Below, one piece after another: positions 8,551 through 15,917 of a DNA stretch of 34,925 nucleotides. Below the pieces are notes generated by a model that was not told the origin of the DNA, did no database searches, and saw nothing but the letters and a program-made list of their open reading frames with translations. Numbering within the stretch: position 1 is the first letter of the stretch; every line of letters starts with the position of its first letter. This stretch comes from Eubacteriaceae bacterium (GTDB taxonomy: Bacteria; Bacillota; Clostridia; Eubacteriales; Alkalibacteraceae): NCBI GenBank assembly GCA_013335935.1, contig JAAXUP010000015.1, positions 1 through 34,925 on the forward strand. The letters run 5' to 3'. Made by a program: the position numbers and the translations under genes.

Positions 8551-8594
8551 AAAAAAGCAAGGGGACAGTCGTCAGGCTGTCCCCTTGCTTTTTT
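8551..8594. terminator. bidirectional intrinsic terminator
   Basis: An 18-bp perfect stem, AAAAAAGCAAGGGGACAG with its complement, encloses an 8-base loop. A and T runs at the two ends give a U tract on either strand. It lies between the convergent cyclophilin and DegV genes and serves both. Confidence 0.93.
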
Positions 8595-8596
8595 GA

Positions 8597-9427
8597 CTAA
8601 TAAGCGATCACGATTCCACCATTGTCCATGTACACTGCTCCAAGTCCCTGGGCATCTGTCATGACGATTTCTTCAAAATTATACGCTTCCTTGATCATGT
8701 TTTTAACCGATTCAGCTTTCTCCGGTGCGTTGCAGTGAATGATCCCGATTCTTTTTCTCGTGGCATCTCCTTCGATCCCAATCAGTTCAACCATTCTTTT
8801 TAAGGCGTTTTTACTTCCCCTGGATTTTTCCACTAAAACGATTTCACCATCAACAGCAGTGAGTATGGGTTTAATGAGTAAAAGTTGGGCAAAAATCCCT
8901 GCCAGCCGGCTCATTCTTCCGTTTTTGATCAGATTATCAAGATTCTCCAGAACAAAAAGGGTTTTCATTCCTTTGATATAATCCTCCACATGATCCACGA
9001 CCTGTGAGGGAGTCATGTTGTCATCAACCGCTTCCTTGATTTTCATTGCGATAAGTGTTTCTGCGATAACGGCACTTAAGGAATCAAAGATATGAATGAA
9101 TTTTTCACCAAATTGTTCAAAGTACATATTCCGTGCAGATATTGCACTGTTGTATGTACCGCTGAGCTTTGAGGAAATCGTAACTACAAAAATATTCTCA
9201 GCTTCTTTATATTTATCAAAGAAATGTTGTGGTGATGGACATGCTGTTTTTACCGCGTTGGCTGACATTTTCATTTTCTCCAGCAAAGATTTTACCGGGA
9301 GGCTTCCATCATCCACAATGTCTTCACTGCCAACGGTCAACGTGAATGGCACCGAGGCATAAGGTATGGTTTTTTTTAGCTCATCATTAAAGTCACAGCT
9401 GCTTCCTACAACAATTTTATAGTCCAT
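8597..9427 (-). CDS. DegV family fatty acid-binding protein
   Basis: DegV/FakB-type protein that binds a fatty acid and in FakAB systems presents it to a kinase for acyl-phosphate formation. The N-terminus IVVGSSCDFNDEL, then SSKLSGTYNSAISA, the LENLDNLIKNGRMSR segment and the C-terminal AVYMDNGGIVIAY fit the family. The 276-residue length is typical. Start at ATG 9427, with AGGAGG 6 bases upstream; the frame is open 13 codons further but without a ribosome site. No fakA-like kinase is nearby. It reads alone and ends at a shared terminator. Confidence 0.92.
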   Translation of the reverse strand: MDYKIVVGSSCDFNDELKKTIPYASVPFTLTVGSEDIVDDGSLPVKSLLEKMKMSANAVKTACPSPQHFFDKYKEAENIFVVTISSKLSGTYNSAISARNMYFEQFGEKFIHIFDSLSAVIAETLIAMKIKEAVDDNMTPSQVVDHVEDYIKGMKTLFVLENLDNLIKNGRMSRLAGIFAQLLLIKPILTAVDGEIVLVEKSRGSKNALKRMVELIGIEGDATRKRIGIIHCNAPEKAESVKNMIKEAYNFEEIVMTDAQGLGAVYMDNGGIVIAY

Positions 9428-9500
9428 AGTGAACCTCCTATAATTAGTATAGTTTAATCTTATCATAGAAAGGTTGATAGTTAAACTAATTAAAATCAGG

Positions 9501-9529
9501 TTGACAAATCCGGCAATATTTGCAATAAT
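9501..9529 (+). promoter_or_regulatory. promoter for an untranslated leader RNA
   Basis: TTGACA at 9501-9506, a 17-base spacer and AATAAT at 9524-9529. It faces the structured leader at 9574-9660 and the terminator at 9677-9703, with no coding start in between, so the transcript begins with a long untranslated RNA. Confidence 0.6.
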
Positions 9530-9573
9530 TTTATGTATATATAAATAGTTTTGTGAGTATGCAACGATTTTTT

Positions 9574-9660
9574 CGATCCTGAAAACCTATGGGGACTAGG
9601 ACGTTAGGGTTTATCTGGAAACGGAAAAGCCTCCCGTGTGGAAAGAAAAGAGGATTTGGC
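9574..9660 (+). ncRNA. structured leader RNA, candidate riboswitch (Moco/Tuco-like, tentative)
   Basis: This stretch lies between a promoter and an intrinsic terminator and codes for nothing. A closing helix can form between GATCCT (9575-9580) and AGGATT (9651-9656). Inside, AAACC.TA near 9583 can pair with TAGGGTTT near 9605. The conserved-looking strings CTGGAAACGGAAAAGCCTCCC and GTGTGGAAAG follow. The GCCTCCC plus GGAAA strings remind me of the molybdenum/tungsten cofactor riboswitch, and downstream genes are molybdopterin-related. I could not fold or search it. What is seen is the promoter-structure-terminator arrangement; the class is inference. Confidence 0.4.
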
Positions 9661-9676
9661 ATAATTTGATGATGGA

Positions 9677-9703
9677 ATGCGCTCTTTTCGGGCGTGTTTT
9701 TTT
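9677..9703 (+). terminator. intrinsic terminator ending the leader RNA
   Basis: The stem ATGCGCTC / GGGCGTGT (with G-U pairs) has loop TTTTC and is followed directly by a run of seven T. It lies 17 bases after the candidate aptamer, the position expected of a transcriptional riboswitch expression platform. Confidence 0.7.
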
Positions 9704-10062
9704 GACAGACACCTTAGCTAGCTAAAATAAAAAATGTTGCAGCACTTTCAAGGGTAAGACATTTTAATTGATCAATGATCTTATTGAAATCGATTTCTGC
9801 GTACCTGCAGCTTTATAATGTGTACCGGCCAAGAAGAAGAATCTTATGAAGCCGTTCTCATTATATGGCAGGGAATGCGACCATTGACGCAGCAAATAAC
9901 TCATTGAATCCATGCGAAAGTCTGACGGGACCTTCGGGACCTATGAGGAAATTAGAAATACTACCTGGGAAGTGACCTTTATGCAATGCTGGAGGAATTT
10001 AAAAAGAATCCAATTATTGTGGCGAAGAAACACGCTTAAAAAAAATAAATAAATATTATATT
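9704..10062 (+). other. gene-free stretch with possible coding debris
   Basis: No credible complete gene is seen. Short open pieces in different frames are broken by stops. One reads YYLGSDLYAMLEEFKKN then PIIVAKKHA and stops at 10037-10039, which looks like a natural protein end but has a stop just before it at 9953-9955. I do not recognise it. A TAGCTAGCTA palindrome lies near 9717. The stretch may be the decayed first gene(s) of the cluster downstream. Confidence 0.5.
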
Positions 10063-10102
10063 AATATTCTGATGCTTCCTTTACAGGAAGTATCAGAATA
10101 TT
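10063..10102. repeat. long perfect-type hairpin, possible terminator
   Basis: The left arm AATATTCTGATGCTTCC (10063-10079) pairs over 17 bases with 10086-10102, with one G-U pair, around the loop TTTACA. On the plus strand only TTTC follows, so plus-strand termination would be weak. On the minus strand a long T-rich run follows. It separates the coding debris at left from the DVU_1557-like tail at right. Confidence 0.7.
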
Positions 10103-10120
10103 TCACATTGGGAGCAGAGG

Positions 10121-10213
10121 CACTATGGATGTCAAAGAAAATCCTTGGTTTGGATAGAAGATTTGCTCAAGGGAAAGTTATTTGAGGTCGAGAAGGCTTT
10201 GGAGGATAAATGA
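10121..10213 (+). pseudogene. degenerate tail of a DVU_1557-like small protein
   Basis: An open frame without a usable start ends in TGA 10211-10213. It reads WIEDLLKGKLFEVEKALEDK, aligning with the tail at 1-80 (ISKELAEGRMAEVEEQLEDK): nine of the last 22 positions are identical, including G, EVE and LEDK. The upstream part is cut off by the hairpin at 10063-10102 and lacks the rest of the protein. It sits 22 bases before the ligase gene, the place where a DVU_1557-family gene would be expected. A decayed gene is the simplest reading; a frameshifted but intact gene is less likely. Confidence 0.5.
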
Positions 10214-10235
10214 ATGCGCAGAGGAGAATTAACCA

Positions 10236-11552
10236 ATGATTTCAAAAACGCCGTTGGAAGTGTGGATTGCCGGAAAAATCAATAAAAATACGGATGAACG
10301 ACTTACCAGAGAACATATCGAACGTTACCAGGTAGATAAGCTGAATGAAATGATAGCTTACGTAAAATACAATAGCCGTTTCTACAAAAATCATCTTGCC
10401 GAATTTAAAGCAGGAGAGATAAAAACTGTGGATGACATCAAATATCTGCCATTTACTGATTTTCGGGATTTTAACAAAAATCCAAATGCTTTTGCATGCG
10501 TAAGCCAGCAGCAGATCTCTCGAATCATGACGGTACAGACCTCAGGCACAACTGATGCTCCTAAAAGAGTTTTTTACACGGAAGAGGATCAGGAGTCCAC
10601 GATTGACTTCTTTCAATTCGGAATGTCAAATCTGGCTGCCAAAGGAGACAACGTTCTGATCCTTCTGCCAGGAAATACACCTGGCAGCGTAGGGGATCTT
10701 CTGCACACGGCCCTCTCAAGATTAGGGGCTCGGGGCGTTAAATATGGCCTTGTAATGGATCCAATCCACACACTTAAAACTATGGAGGAAGAAAATATCA
10801 ATGTACTGGTGGGCATACCCGTCCAACTTCTCTCCTTGGCCAGGGCATCCAAGAGAACTAAAAGAAAGCTGAAATTAAAAAGCATTCTCCTTTCAACAGA
10901 TTATGTGCCCGGATCAATCGTAGATATTCTGGAAAACACTTGGGATTGCCGCGTATTTAATCATTATGGGATGACTGAAACCGGATTGGGAGGAGCTGTT
11001 CAGTGTGAAGCCTTAAGTGGATGCCATATGAGAGAAGCTGACCTTCTGTTTGAAATTGTAGATCCTGTAACTGGATCTACCGTAAAGGACGGAGAGTATG
11101 GAGAGGTCGTTTTCACAAGCCTCACTGCAAAAGGCACACCTTTTATCCGTTACAGGACTGGAGATATCAGTAGATTTTTAAAAGAATCGTGCCCTTGCGG
11201 TACGGTGCTGAAGAGTATGGACACGATCAAAGGGCGGATCAAAAACAGGATCTTTCTTCGAGATGATATTGTTATCAATATGTATGAATTGGACGAAGCA
11301 TTATTTAAATTAGAGGGTATTGTCAATTTCAAGGCATCAATATCCAGCAAACCGGATATCCAGCAGCTTAATCTGGAAGTTCAATATGACCAGCCCCTTG
11401 AAAATGATGAGCTTCTAAAAGTGTATGCCAAAGCAATGACAATTCCGTCAATTTGCCAGGCTGTCCATAAGGGATTTCTTAAAATAAACGTTGAAAAACA
11501 GCTCCAGGGCTTTGAAATATCGTCATTGAAACGGATAATTAAAGTTGAATGA
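10236..11552 (+). CDS. PaaK-like AMP-forming CoA ligase family protein (DVU_1553-like)
   Basis: Adenylate-forming enzyme of the phenylacetate-CoA ligase type, which activates a carboxylate with ATP and usually passes it to CoA. The 438 residues carry the phosphate loop TSGTTDAPK (102-110), YGMTETG (244-250), the ribose-binding RYRTGD (305-310) and the hinge region IKGRIKNR (331-338). C319/C321 (CPCG) occur as in PaaK. Substrate is unknown. ATG 10236 has GAGGAG 9 bases upstream. It is the first intact gene of a seven-gene plus-strand cluster. From memory it matches the family named DVU_1553, found with TrsS-type radical SAM genes. Because the cluster is molybdopterin-related, the acid activated may be a cofactor precursor or a small modifier; that is inference. 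Confidence 0.85.
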   Translation: MISKTPLEVWIAGKINKNTDERLTREHIERYQVDKLNEMIAYVKYNSRFYKNHLAEFKAGEIKTVDDIKYLPFTDFRDFNKNPNAFACVSQQQISRIMTVQTSGTTDAPKRVFYTEEDQESTIDFFQFGMSNLAAKGDNVLILLPGNTPGSVGDLLHTALSRLGARGVKYGLVMDPIHTLKTMEEENINVLVGIPVQLLSLARASKRTKRKLKLKSILLSTDYVPGSIVDILENTWDCRVFNHYGMTETGLGGAVQCEALSGCHMREADLLFEIVDPVTGSTVKDGEYGEVVFTSLTAKGTPFIRYRTGDISRFLKESCPCGTVLKSMDTIKGRIKNRIFLRDDIVINMYELDEALFKLEGIVNFKASISSKPDIQQLNLEVQYDQPLENDELLKVYAKAMTIPSICQAVHKGFLKINVEKQLQGFEISSLKRIIKVE

Positions 11553-11631
11553 TATTGCATTTGTGAATACTATTCGTCAATTTGCCCTAAATAAAACCGC
11601 ATATGGTATGTGAATGATTGGAGGTTAAAAA

Positions 11632-12357
11632 GTGAGTTACTATAATGCATATGAAAGCGACACGATGTGGAGTGCCATGGGAAATATGTTGAGACCAGGA
11701 AATTTTGACCTGACAGATATAGGTGTAAAACTCAGCAAATTCTCGCCTCAGGATAAAGTATTGGATCTAGGCTGCGGCAGGGGAGCTACTGTCGCTTACC
11801 TGAATGAAAAATACGATCTCAGTGCTGTGGGAATTGACTCCTCCGAAAAAATGATTAAAAATGCCAGGGAAGAGATGAAAAACGGAGATTTTATCCTAGG
11901 CAGGGGAGAAAACCTTCCCTTCAGGGACGAGATCTTTCAAGGGGTCTTTGCTGAATGTACACTATCCTTGATGGATGATTTAGACAGCACGCTGAAAGAA
12001 GTGCACAGAGTGCTGAAAAACCATGGATACCTTATTATTACTGATGTATATGCGAGAGGTCCTGGTTATGTATCGGAATTGGAAGCATTCTCATTGAATA
12101 GCTGCATGAAGGGTCTTCATGATTTAGATCATTTACGTGAGAAACTTGATTTTCACGGATTTAAGGTCGAATATTTCGAGGACCAGAGCAAGTTATTAAC
12201 AGATCTGATGATAAAAATTATTTTTTCTTATGGATCCATGGCAAATTTCTGGGAGTCGGTCACAAATGGAAATATCAATGGATATCATCTGCAGGATGCA
12301 TTAAAGATATGCAAGCCAGGATATTTTATAATGGTAGTCAGGAAAGGAGTTAAGTGA
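11632..12357 (+). CDS. class I SAM-dependent methyltransferase (TrsM/DVU_1556-like)
   Basis: Rossmann-fold methyltransferase of the UbiE/Methyltransf_11 type. Motif I is VLDLGCGRGATV (43-54), the acidic residue closing strand 2 is in VGIDSSEKM (D69), and ENLPFRDEIFQGVFAECTL is the typical motif II/III area. Length is 241 residues. Start at GTG 11632, with GGAGG 7 bases upstream. The next gene starts immediately after its stop (TGAATG), so the two are likely coupled. The substrate is unknown. The family I recall as TrsM accompanies TrsS radical SAM proteins. Confidence 0.85.
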   Translation: MSYYNAYESDTMWSAMGNMLRPGNFDLTDIGVKLSKFSPQDKVLDLGCGRGATVAYLNEKYDLSAVGIDSSEKMIKNAREEMKNGDFILGRGENLPFRDEIFQGVFAECTLSLMDDLDSTLKEVHRVLKNHGYLIITDVYARGPGYVSELEAFSLNSCMKGLHDLDHLREKLDFHGFKVEYFEDQSKLLTDLMIKIIFSYGSMANFWESVTNGNINGYHLQDALKICKPGYFIMVVRKGVK

Positions 12358-12813
12358 ATGGACGATATTGCTTTTGGTATGTTTAAACTCGCCAACGCTG
12401 GATATTGCTGCAGTCAAATTATGATAAAAATGGTATTGGATCTAGAGGAAAAGGAAAATAGTGATTTGATAGGTGCGGCAAATGGACTTTGTTTAGGAAT
12501 GGGAGGGCTGCAAAAAACCTGTGGCGTTCTTGCAGGTGGCATTTTGATCCTTGGACTTTATGCAGGAAAAAGAAGTGATACAACATATCCAAGAGATGAA
12601 TTTTACGGAATGCTGAAAGAATATACGGAGTGGTTTGAAGATGAGTTCGAAAGTACAGATTGTATCGATATTATTGGAGTATGCGACATACAGGACTATA
12701 CAAATAATCAACAATACCGAATGAAATGTGGAGATATCCTGACAAAGAATTTTGAAAAACTTCTTCAAATACTTGAAGAAAACGGATTCGAATTTGGAAA
12801 TCGAGAGAATTAG
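12358..12813 (+). CDS. C_GCAxxG_C_C family protein (DVU_1555-like)
   Basis: Small Cys-rich protein of 151 residues in the C_GCAxxG_C_C family, of putative redox or metal-binding function. The signature is visible as YCCSQ (C17, C18), then LCLGMGGLQKTCGVLAGG (C45, C55) and ILGLYAGK. Further Cys are C102, C109 and C124. The start ATG abuts the stop of the methyltransferase gene, with AAAGGAG about 10 bases upstream. No signal peptide. Family members often sit beside redox enzymes; here all neighbours belong to one cluster. The exact biochemical role is not established. Confidence 0.88.
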   Translation: MDDIAFGMFKLANAGYCCSQIMIKMVLDLEEKENSDLIGAANGLCLGMGGLQKTCGVLAGGILILGLYAGKRSDTTYPRDEFYGMLKEYTEWFEDEFESTDCIDIIGVCDIQDYTNNQQYRMKCGDILTKNFEKLLQILEENGFEFGNREN

Positions 12814-12849
12814 GTCTGTGTACGAAGAACGAAAGAAAAGGGGAAGAAG

Positions 12850-14199
12850 ATGAGCATATGTCCTGTTTGTGGGGAGAAAGTCGAATCCCAAAAAGTAGCA
12901 GAAGAAGATAAAGTATACTTAATAAAAAATTGCCCCCAGCATGGGAACTTCAAGTCATTGATCTGGAAGGGAAATCTTTCTTATGATAAATGGAATATAC
13001 CAGGGAACAACACAAAACCTTTTCATGCAAACACGAAAGTGGACAAGGGCTGTCCATACGATTGCGGTCTGTGCGAAAATCATAAACAACAGGCTTGCTG
13101 TGTACTGATCGAATTAACGGATAAGTGCAATCAACATTGTCCATTTTGCTTCGCTAATGCTAAAAAAATAAATGACAGGATGCATCAGGAGAATGACTGT
13201 ATTGAAAACACTGATCCTACCCTTGAAGAAATAAAAGGAATTTACGAATTTCTCCTTGAGCAAAGCCCGGACAGACCCTTTAATATTCAGCTGTCAGGCG
13301 GAGAACCAACCTTAAGAGAAGATTTGCCTCAGATTATTTCCTTAGGCAGGAAACTCGGTTTCCCATACATCCAGATCAATACAAATGGGCGAATTTTAGC
13401 AGAAGATTCCAACTATGTAAAAATGCTTAAAGAGGCGGGATTGTCCTCAGTGTTTTTACAGTTTGATGGTACAAACGATGAGATATACCTGAAGACCAGA
13501 GGAGAAAATCTCCTCGATATCAAGAAAAAGGCGATCGCTAATTGCGCAAAGCAAGAGCTTGGTGTTGTTTTAGTGGTAACGGTAGTCCCGAATATCAATG
13601 TGGATAATCTTGGGAAAATTATCCAATATGTCATGGACAATACGCCTTATATACGAGGGGTCCACTTCCAGCCGGTAAGTTATTTTGGAAGATTTCCTAA
13701 GGAACCTGATGACGAGGACAGGATCACCATACCCCAGCTTATTCAAGGGATTGTTGAGGGCACCAATGGGAAAATATCTTCAGGCGATTTTATCCCTCTT
13801 TTAACCGGCCATGCCATGTGCTCTTTTCATGGCAATTTTGTGGTCATGGAGGACGGAAGTCTGGCATCCATTTCCGCTGATCCGAAAGATGCCTGTTGCA
13901 GCAATAAGGAAAAAGCGATTGTCAATGCACGAAATTTCATTGCAAAAAAGTGGAGCTTTTCTAAAAGGCATAATGATAGAATAGAAATTTCTCCGATGAC
14001 CAGGGATAATAATTTTGATGAATGGGATCTGTTTGTCAATCGGATCAATAATCATGGCTTCAGCGTAACCGCCATGGCTTTCCAGGATAAATGGAATCTG
14101 GATTTAGAGAGACTTCAAAAATGCAGGGTTCATATTGCTACAAAAGACAAAAAGCTTATTCCATTTTGCGCATACAATTCACTGATCAGAAAAGAATAA
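12850..14199 (+). CDS. radical SAM enzyme with N-terminal Cys clusters, TrsS/Tes-like (copy 2)
   Basis: Radical SAM protein of 449 residues, paralogous over its whole length to the one at 1460. It has CPVC (4-7) with C28/H31, GCPYDCGLC (67-75), CC (83-84) and the SAM-radical motif CNQHCPFC (C93, C97, C100), then LSGGEPTLREDLPQ. The C-terminal half has MCSFHGNFVVMEDGS and DACCSN, a further Cys cluster shared with copy 1 (SACCNS). ATG 12850 has GGGGAAG 4-10 bases upstream. The multi-Cys layout resembles tetraether synthase and MJ0619-type enzymes that bind extra iron-sulfur clusters. Those act on unactivated carbons. The substrate here is unknown. No UGA is in frame. Confidence 0.88.
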   Translation: MSICPVCGEKVESQKVAEEDKVYLIKNCPQHGNFKSLIWKGNLSYDKWNIPGNNTKPFHANTKVDKGCPYDCGLCENHKQQACCVLIELTDKCNQHCPFCFANAKKINDRMHQENDCIENTDPTLEEIKGIYEFLLEQSPDRPFNIQLSGGEPTLREDLPQIISLGRKLGFPYIQINTNGRILAEDSNYVKMLKEAGLSSVFLQFDGTNDEIYLKTRGENLLDIKKKAIANCAKQELGVVLVVTVVPNINVDNLGKIIQYVMDNTPYIRGVHFQPVSYFGRFPKEPDDEDRITIPQLIQGIVEGTNGKISSGDFIPLLTGHAMCSFHGNFVVMEDGSLASISADPKDACCSNKEKAIVNARNFIAKKWSFSKRHNDRIEISPMTRDNNFDEWDLFVNRINNHGFSVTAMAFQDKWNLDLERLQKCRVHIATKDKKLIPFCAYNSLIRKE

Positions 14200-14248
14200 T
14201 AATAAATCAGAATGCAGGATGAGTAAGAAATAACAGGAGGAATTGCAG

Positions 14249-15271
14249 ATGAAAGAAGTATCGGTTTATGATGCTGTAGATATGGTTCTTGCTCACGATT
14301 TGACCCAGATTATTCCTGGGGAATTTAAGGGCAGTAAATTTAAAAAAGGGCATATCGTGTGTAAGGAGGATATTGAAGTTCTACTTAGCATGGGAAAAAA
14401 GCACCTTTATGTAGTCAGCAAAGAAGAGACGGATATCCATGAAGATGAGGCGGCGATGCGAATCGCATGTGCTGCATCCGGAAAAGGGATCAAGCTTCTT
14501 ACCCCTGGAGAAGGGAAGATAGAACTTGTAGCGGAATATGATGGACTTCTGAAAATTGATACCTCATTGCTCAATCAACTCCTGGACCAGGATGAGATCA
14601 TGTTTGCCACCATTCATGAAAATCAGCAAGTTAAAGCAGGACAAAAAGTGGCAGGCACCCGTGTGATCCCATTATATGTAAATGAAAGCATCGTAAACGG
14701 CGCTGAAAAGGTATGTAAAAACGGACCAATCGTTGAAGTATTACCACTGAGGTCACTTAAAATTGGCCTTGTTACAACAGGCAGCGAGGTTTATTCCGGA
14801 AAGATCAAAGATGCTTTTGGACCTGTTTTACAGAAGAAATTCAGTGTTTTGGGGAGTACAGTTGTAAAGCAACTTTTTGCTGACGATGACGAAAACATGA
14901 TTGCAGATTGTATTAAGCAGCTGATCGCAGAAGGTGCGGAGATGATCGGAGTGACAGGAGGTATGTCAGTCGATCCAGATGATAAAACCCCTTCAGGAAT
15001 TCGATGGGCAGGGGGACACATAATTGCATATGGAGCACCGGTTTTGCCTGGAGCGATGTTTTTACTGGCTTATATCGGAAACATCCCAGTTGTTGGGCTC
15101 CCAGGTTGTGTAATGTACAGCAGAGTCAGTATTTTTGATCTTATTGTTCCCAGGATTCTTGCAGGAGAAATTCTGACAAGAAAAGATATGAAAAAGCTGG
15201 CGCATGGAGGATTTTGCTTGAACTGTACCACCTGTACCTATCCAAATTGCGGATTTGGAAAAGCCTATTAG
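14249..15271 (+). CDS. MoeA/MogA-like molybdopterin-binding protein with C-terminal four-Cys tail
   Basis: Protein of 340 residues with a MoCF_biosynth (MPT-binding) domain near 170-310: GLVTTGSEV (174-182), VTGGMSVDPDDKTP (235-248) and NIPVVGLPGCVMY (278-290). The N-terminal 165 residues are MoeA-like in position but shorter than true MoeA. The last 20 residues hold CLNCTTCTYPNC (C323, C326, C329, C334), a metal or Fe-S binding tail not found in standard MoeA. Start at ATG 14249 with AGGAGG 8 bases upstream; a TTG at 14243 is too close to that box. Standard MoeA inserts molybdate into adenylylated molybdopterin. The role here may be a specialised version, in the same operon as a MobA/MocA-like transferase. 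Confidence 0.85.
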   Translation: MKEVSVYDAVDMVLAHDLTQIIPGEFKGSKFKKGHIVCKEDIEVLLSMGKKHLYVVSKEETDIHEDEAAMRIACAASGKGIKLLTPGEGKIELVAEYDGLLKIDTSLLNQLLDQDEIMFATIHENQQVKAGQKVAGTRVIPLYVNESIVNGAEKVCKNGPIVEVLPLRSLKIGLVTTGSEVYSGKIKDAFGPVLQKKFSVLGSTVVKQLFADDDENMIADCIKQLIAEGAEMIGVTGGMSVDPDDKTPSGIRWAGGHIIAYGAPVLPGAMFLLAYIGNIPVVGLPGCVMYSRVSIFDLIVPRILAGEILTRKDMKKLAHGGFCLNCTTCTYPNCGFGKAY

Positions 15272-15293
15272 ACAATAAAAGGCGGTGAATAGA

Positions 15294-15914
15294 GTGAGAA
15301 GAATATATCTGATTCGGCATTGCAAACCGATTATCCCAAATGATGGTTCCATTTGCATTGGAGTAACCGATCTGCCTTTAAGTGAATCTGGAAAAGTGTG
15401 TGCCCAAAAGTTAAAAGAATTTTTTAGTCAACTTGAATTTAATGATATTTACTCAAGTACCTTAAGCAGAGCCAAGGAGACTGCAGAAATAATTGCAGGC
15501 GTTAAACAGGATGTGTTTTATGAGAATCGATTTAATGAAATCGATATGGGTATATGGGACGGAATGTCATTCGATGAAATCAAGGAGAAATACCCTGAGC
15601 AGCATGAAGAAAGAGGGAAAGATCTGGAAAAATATATTGTGCAAGGCGGAGAAAGCTTTTCTATGTGTCAAAAACGAGCATTTCTTGCATTGAACAGTAT
15701 CGTGAATAATACAAAAGGAAATATTGTAATTGTATCCCATGCAGGAATAAACAGGGTTTTGATCAGCTGGTTGCTGGAGAGAAATTTAAACAATTTTTTT
15801 TCTATACCTCAGCCCTATGGCTGCATCAATATCTTAACAGAAAGCAGTGGGAATTATTGTGTGGAGAAGATAGGATTGACTTTAGAAGAAATTGAAAAAG
15901 GGAGGGGAGCTTGA
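15294..15914 (+). CDS. histidine phosphatase family protein (CobC/PGM-like)
   Basis: Branch-1 histidine phosphatase of 206 residues, similar in size to alpha-ribazole phosphatase (CobC). The catalytic His is in YLIRHCKP (H9, with Cys replacing the usual Gly of RHG). SSTLSRAKETAEI, NEIDMGIWDG and IVSHAGINR (second catalytic His, about 149) complete the site. Start at GTG 15294 fits the AGGCGG box 8 bases upstream; GTG 15285 overlaps it. It lies between the MoeA-like and the nucleotidyltransferase genes and stops 3 bases before the latter. No other cobalamin biosynthesis gene is nearby, so a cofactor phosphate as substrate is inference. Confidence 0.85.
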   Translation: MRRIYLIRHCKPIIPNDGSICIGVTDLPLSESGKVCAQKLKEFFSQLEFNDIYSSTLSRAKETAEIIAGVKQDVFYENRFNEIDMGIWDGMSFDEIKEKYPEQHEERGKDLEKYIVQGGESFSMCQKRAFLALNSIVNNTKGNIVIVSHAGINRVLISWLLERNLNNFFSIPQPYGCINILTESSGNYCVEKIGLTLEEIEKGRGA

Positions 15915-15917
15915 GTT

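Noticed and set aside
9590-9650. Guanidine (ykkC) class riboswitch
   Set aside because: The CTAGG and GGAAAAGCC strings loosely recall it, but the ACTGGTCCGAGAG-type core is missing.
9702-9730. Second promoter (TTGACA at 9702-9707) just after the leader terminator
   Set aside because: The -35 overlaps the terminator U run and the -10 (AAATAA) is poor; left as a possibility only.
13801-14055. Minus-strand frames opposite the second radical SAM gene
   Set aside because: They are antisense to a gene with clear motifs, lack ribosome sites and resemble no protein.
1460-14199. Selenocysteine in either TrsS-like protein (some family members are selenoproteins)
   Set aside because: Both frames are open with ordinary Cys codons and contain no internal UGA.
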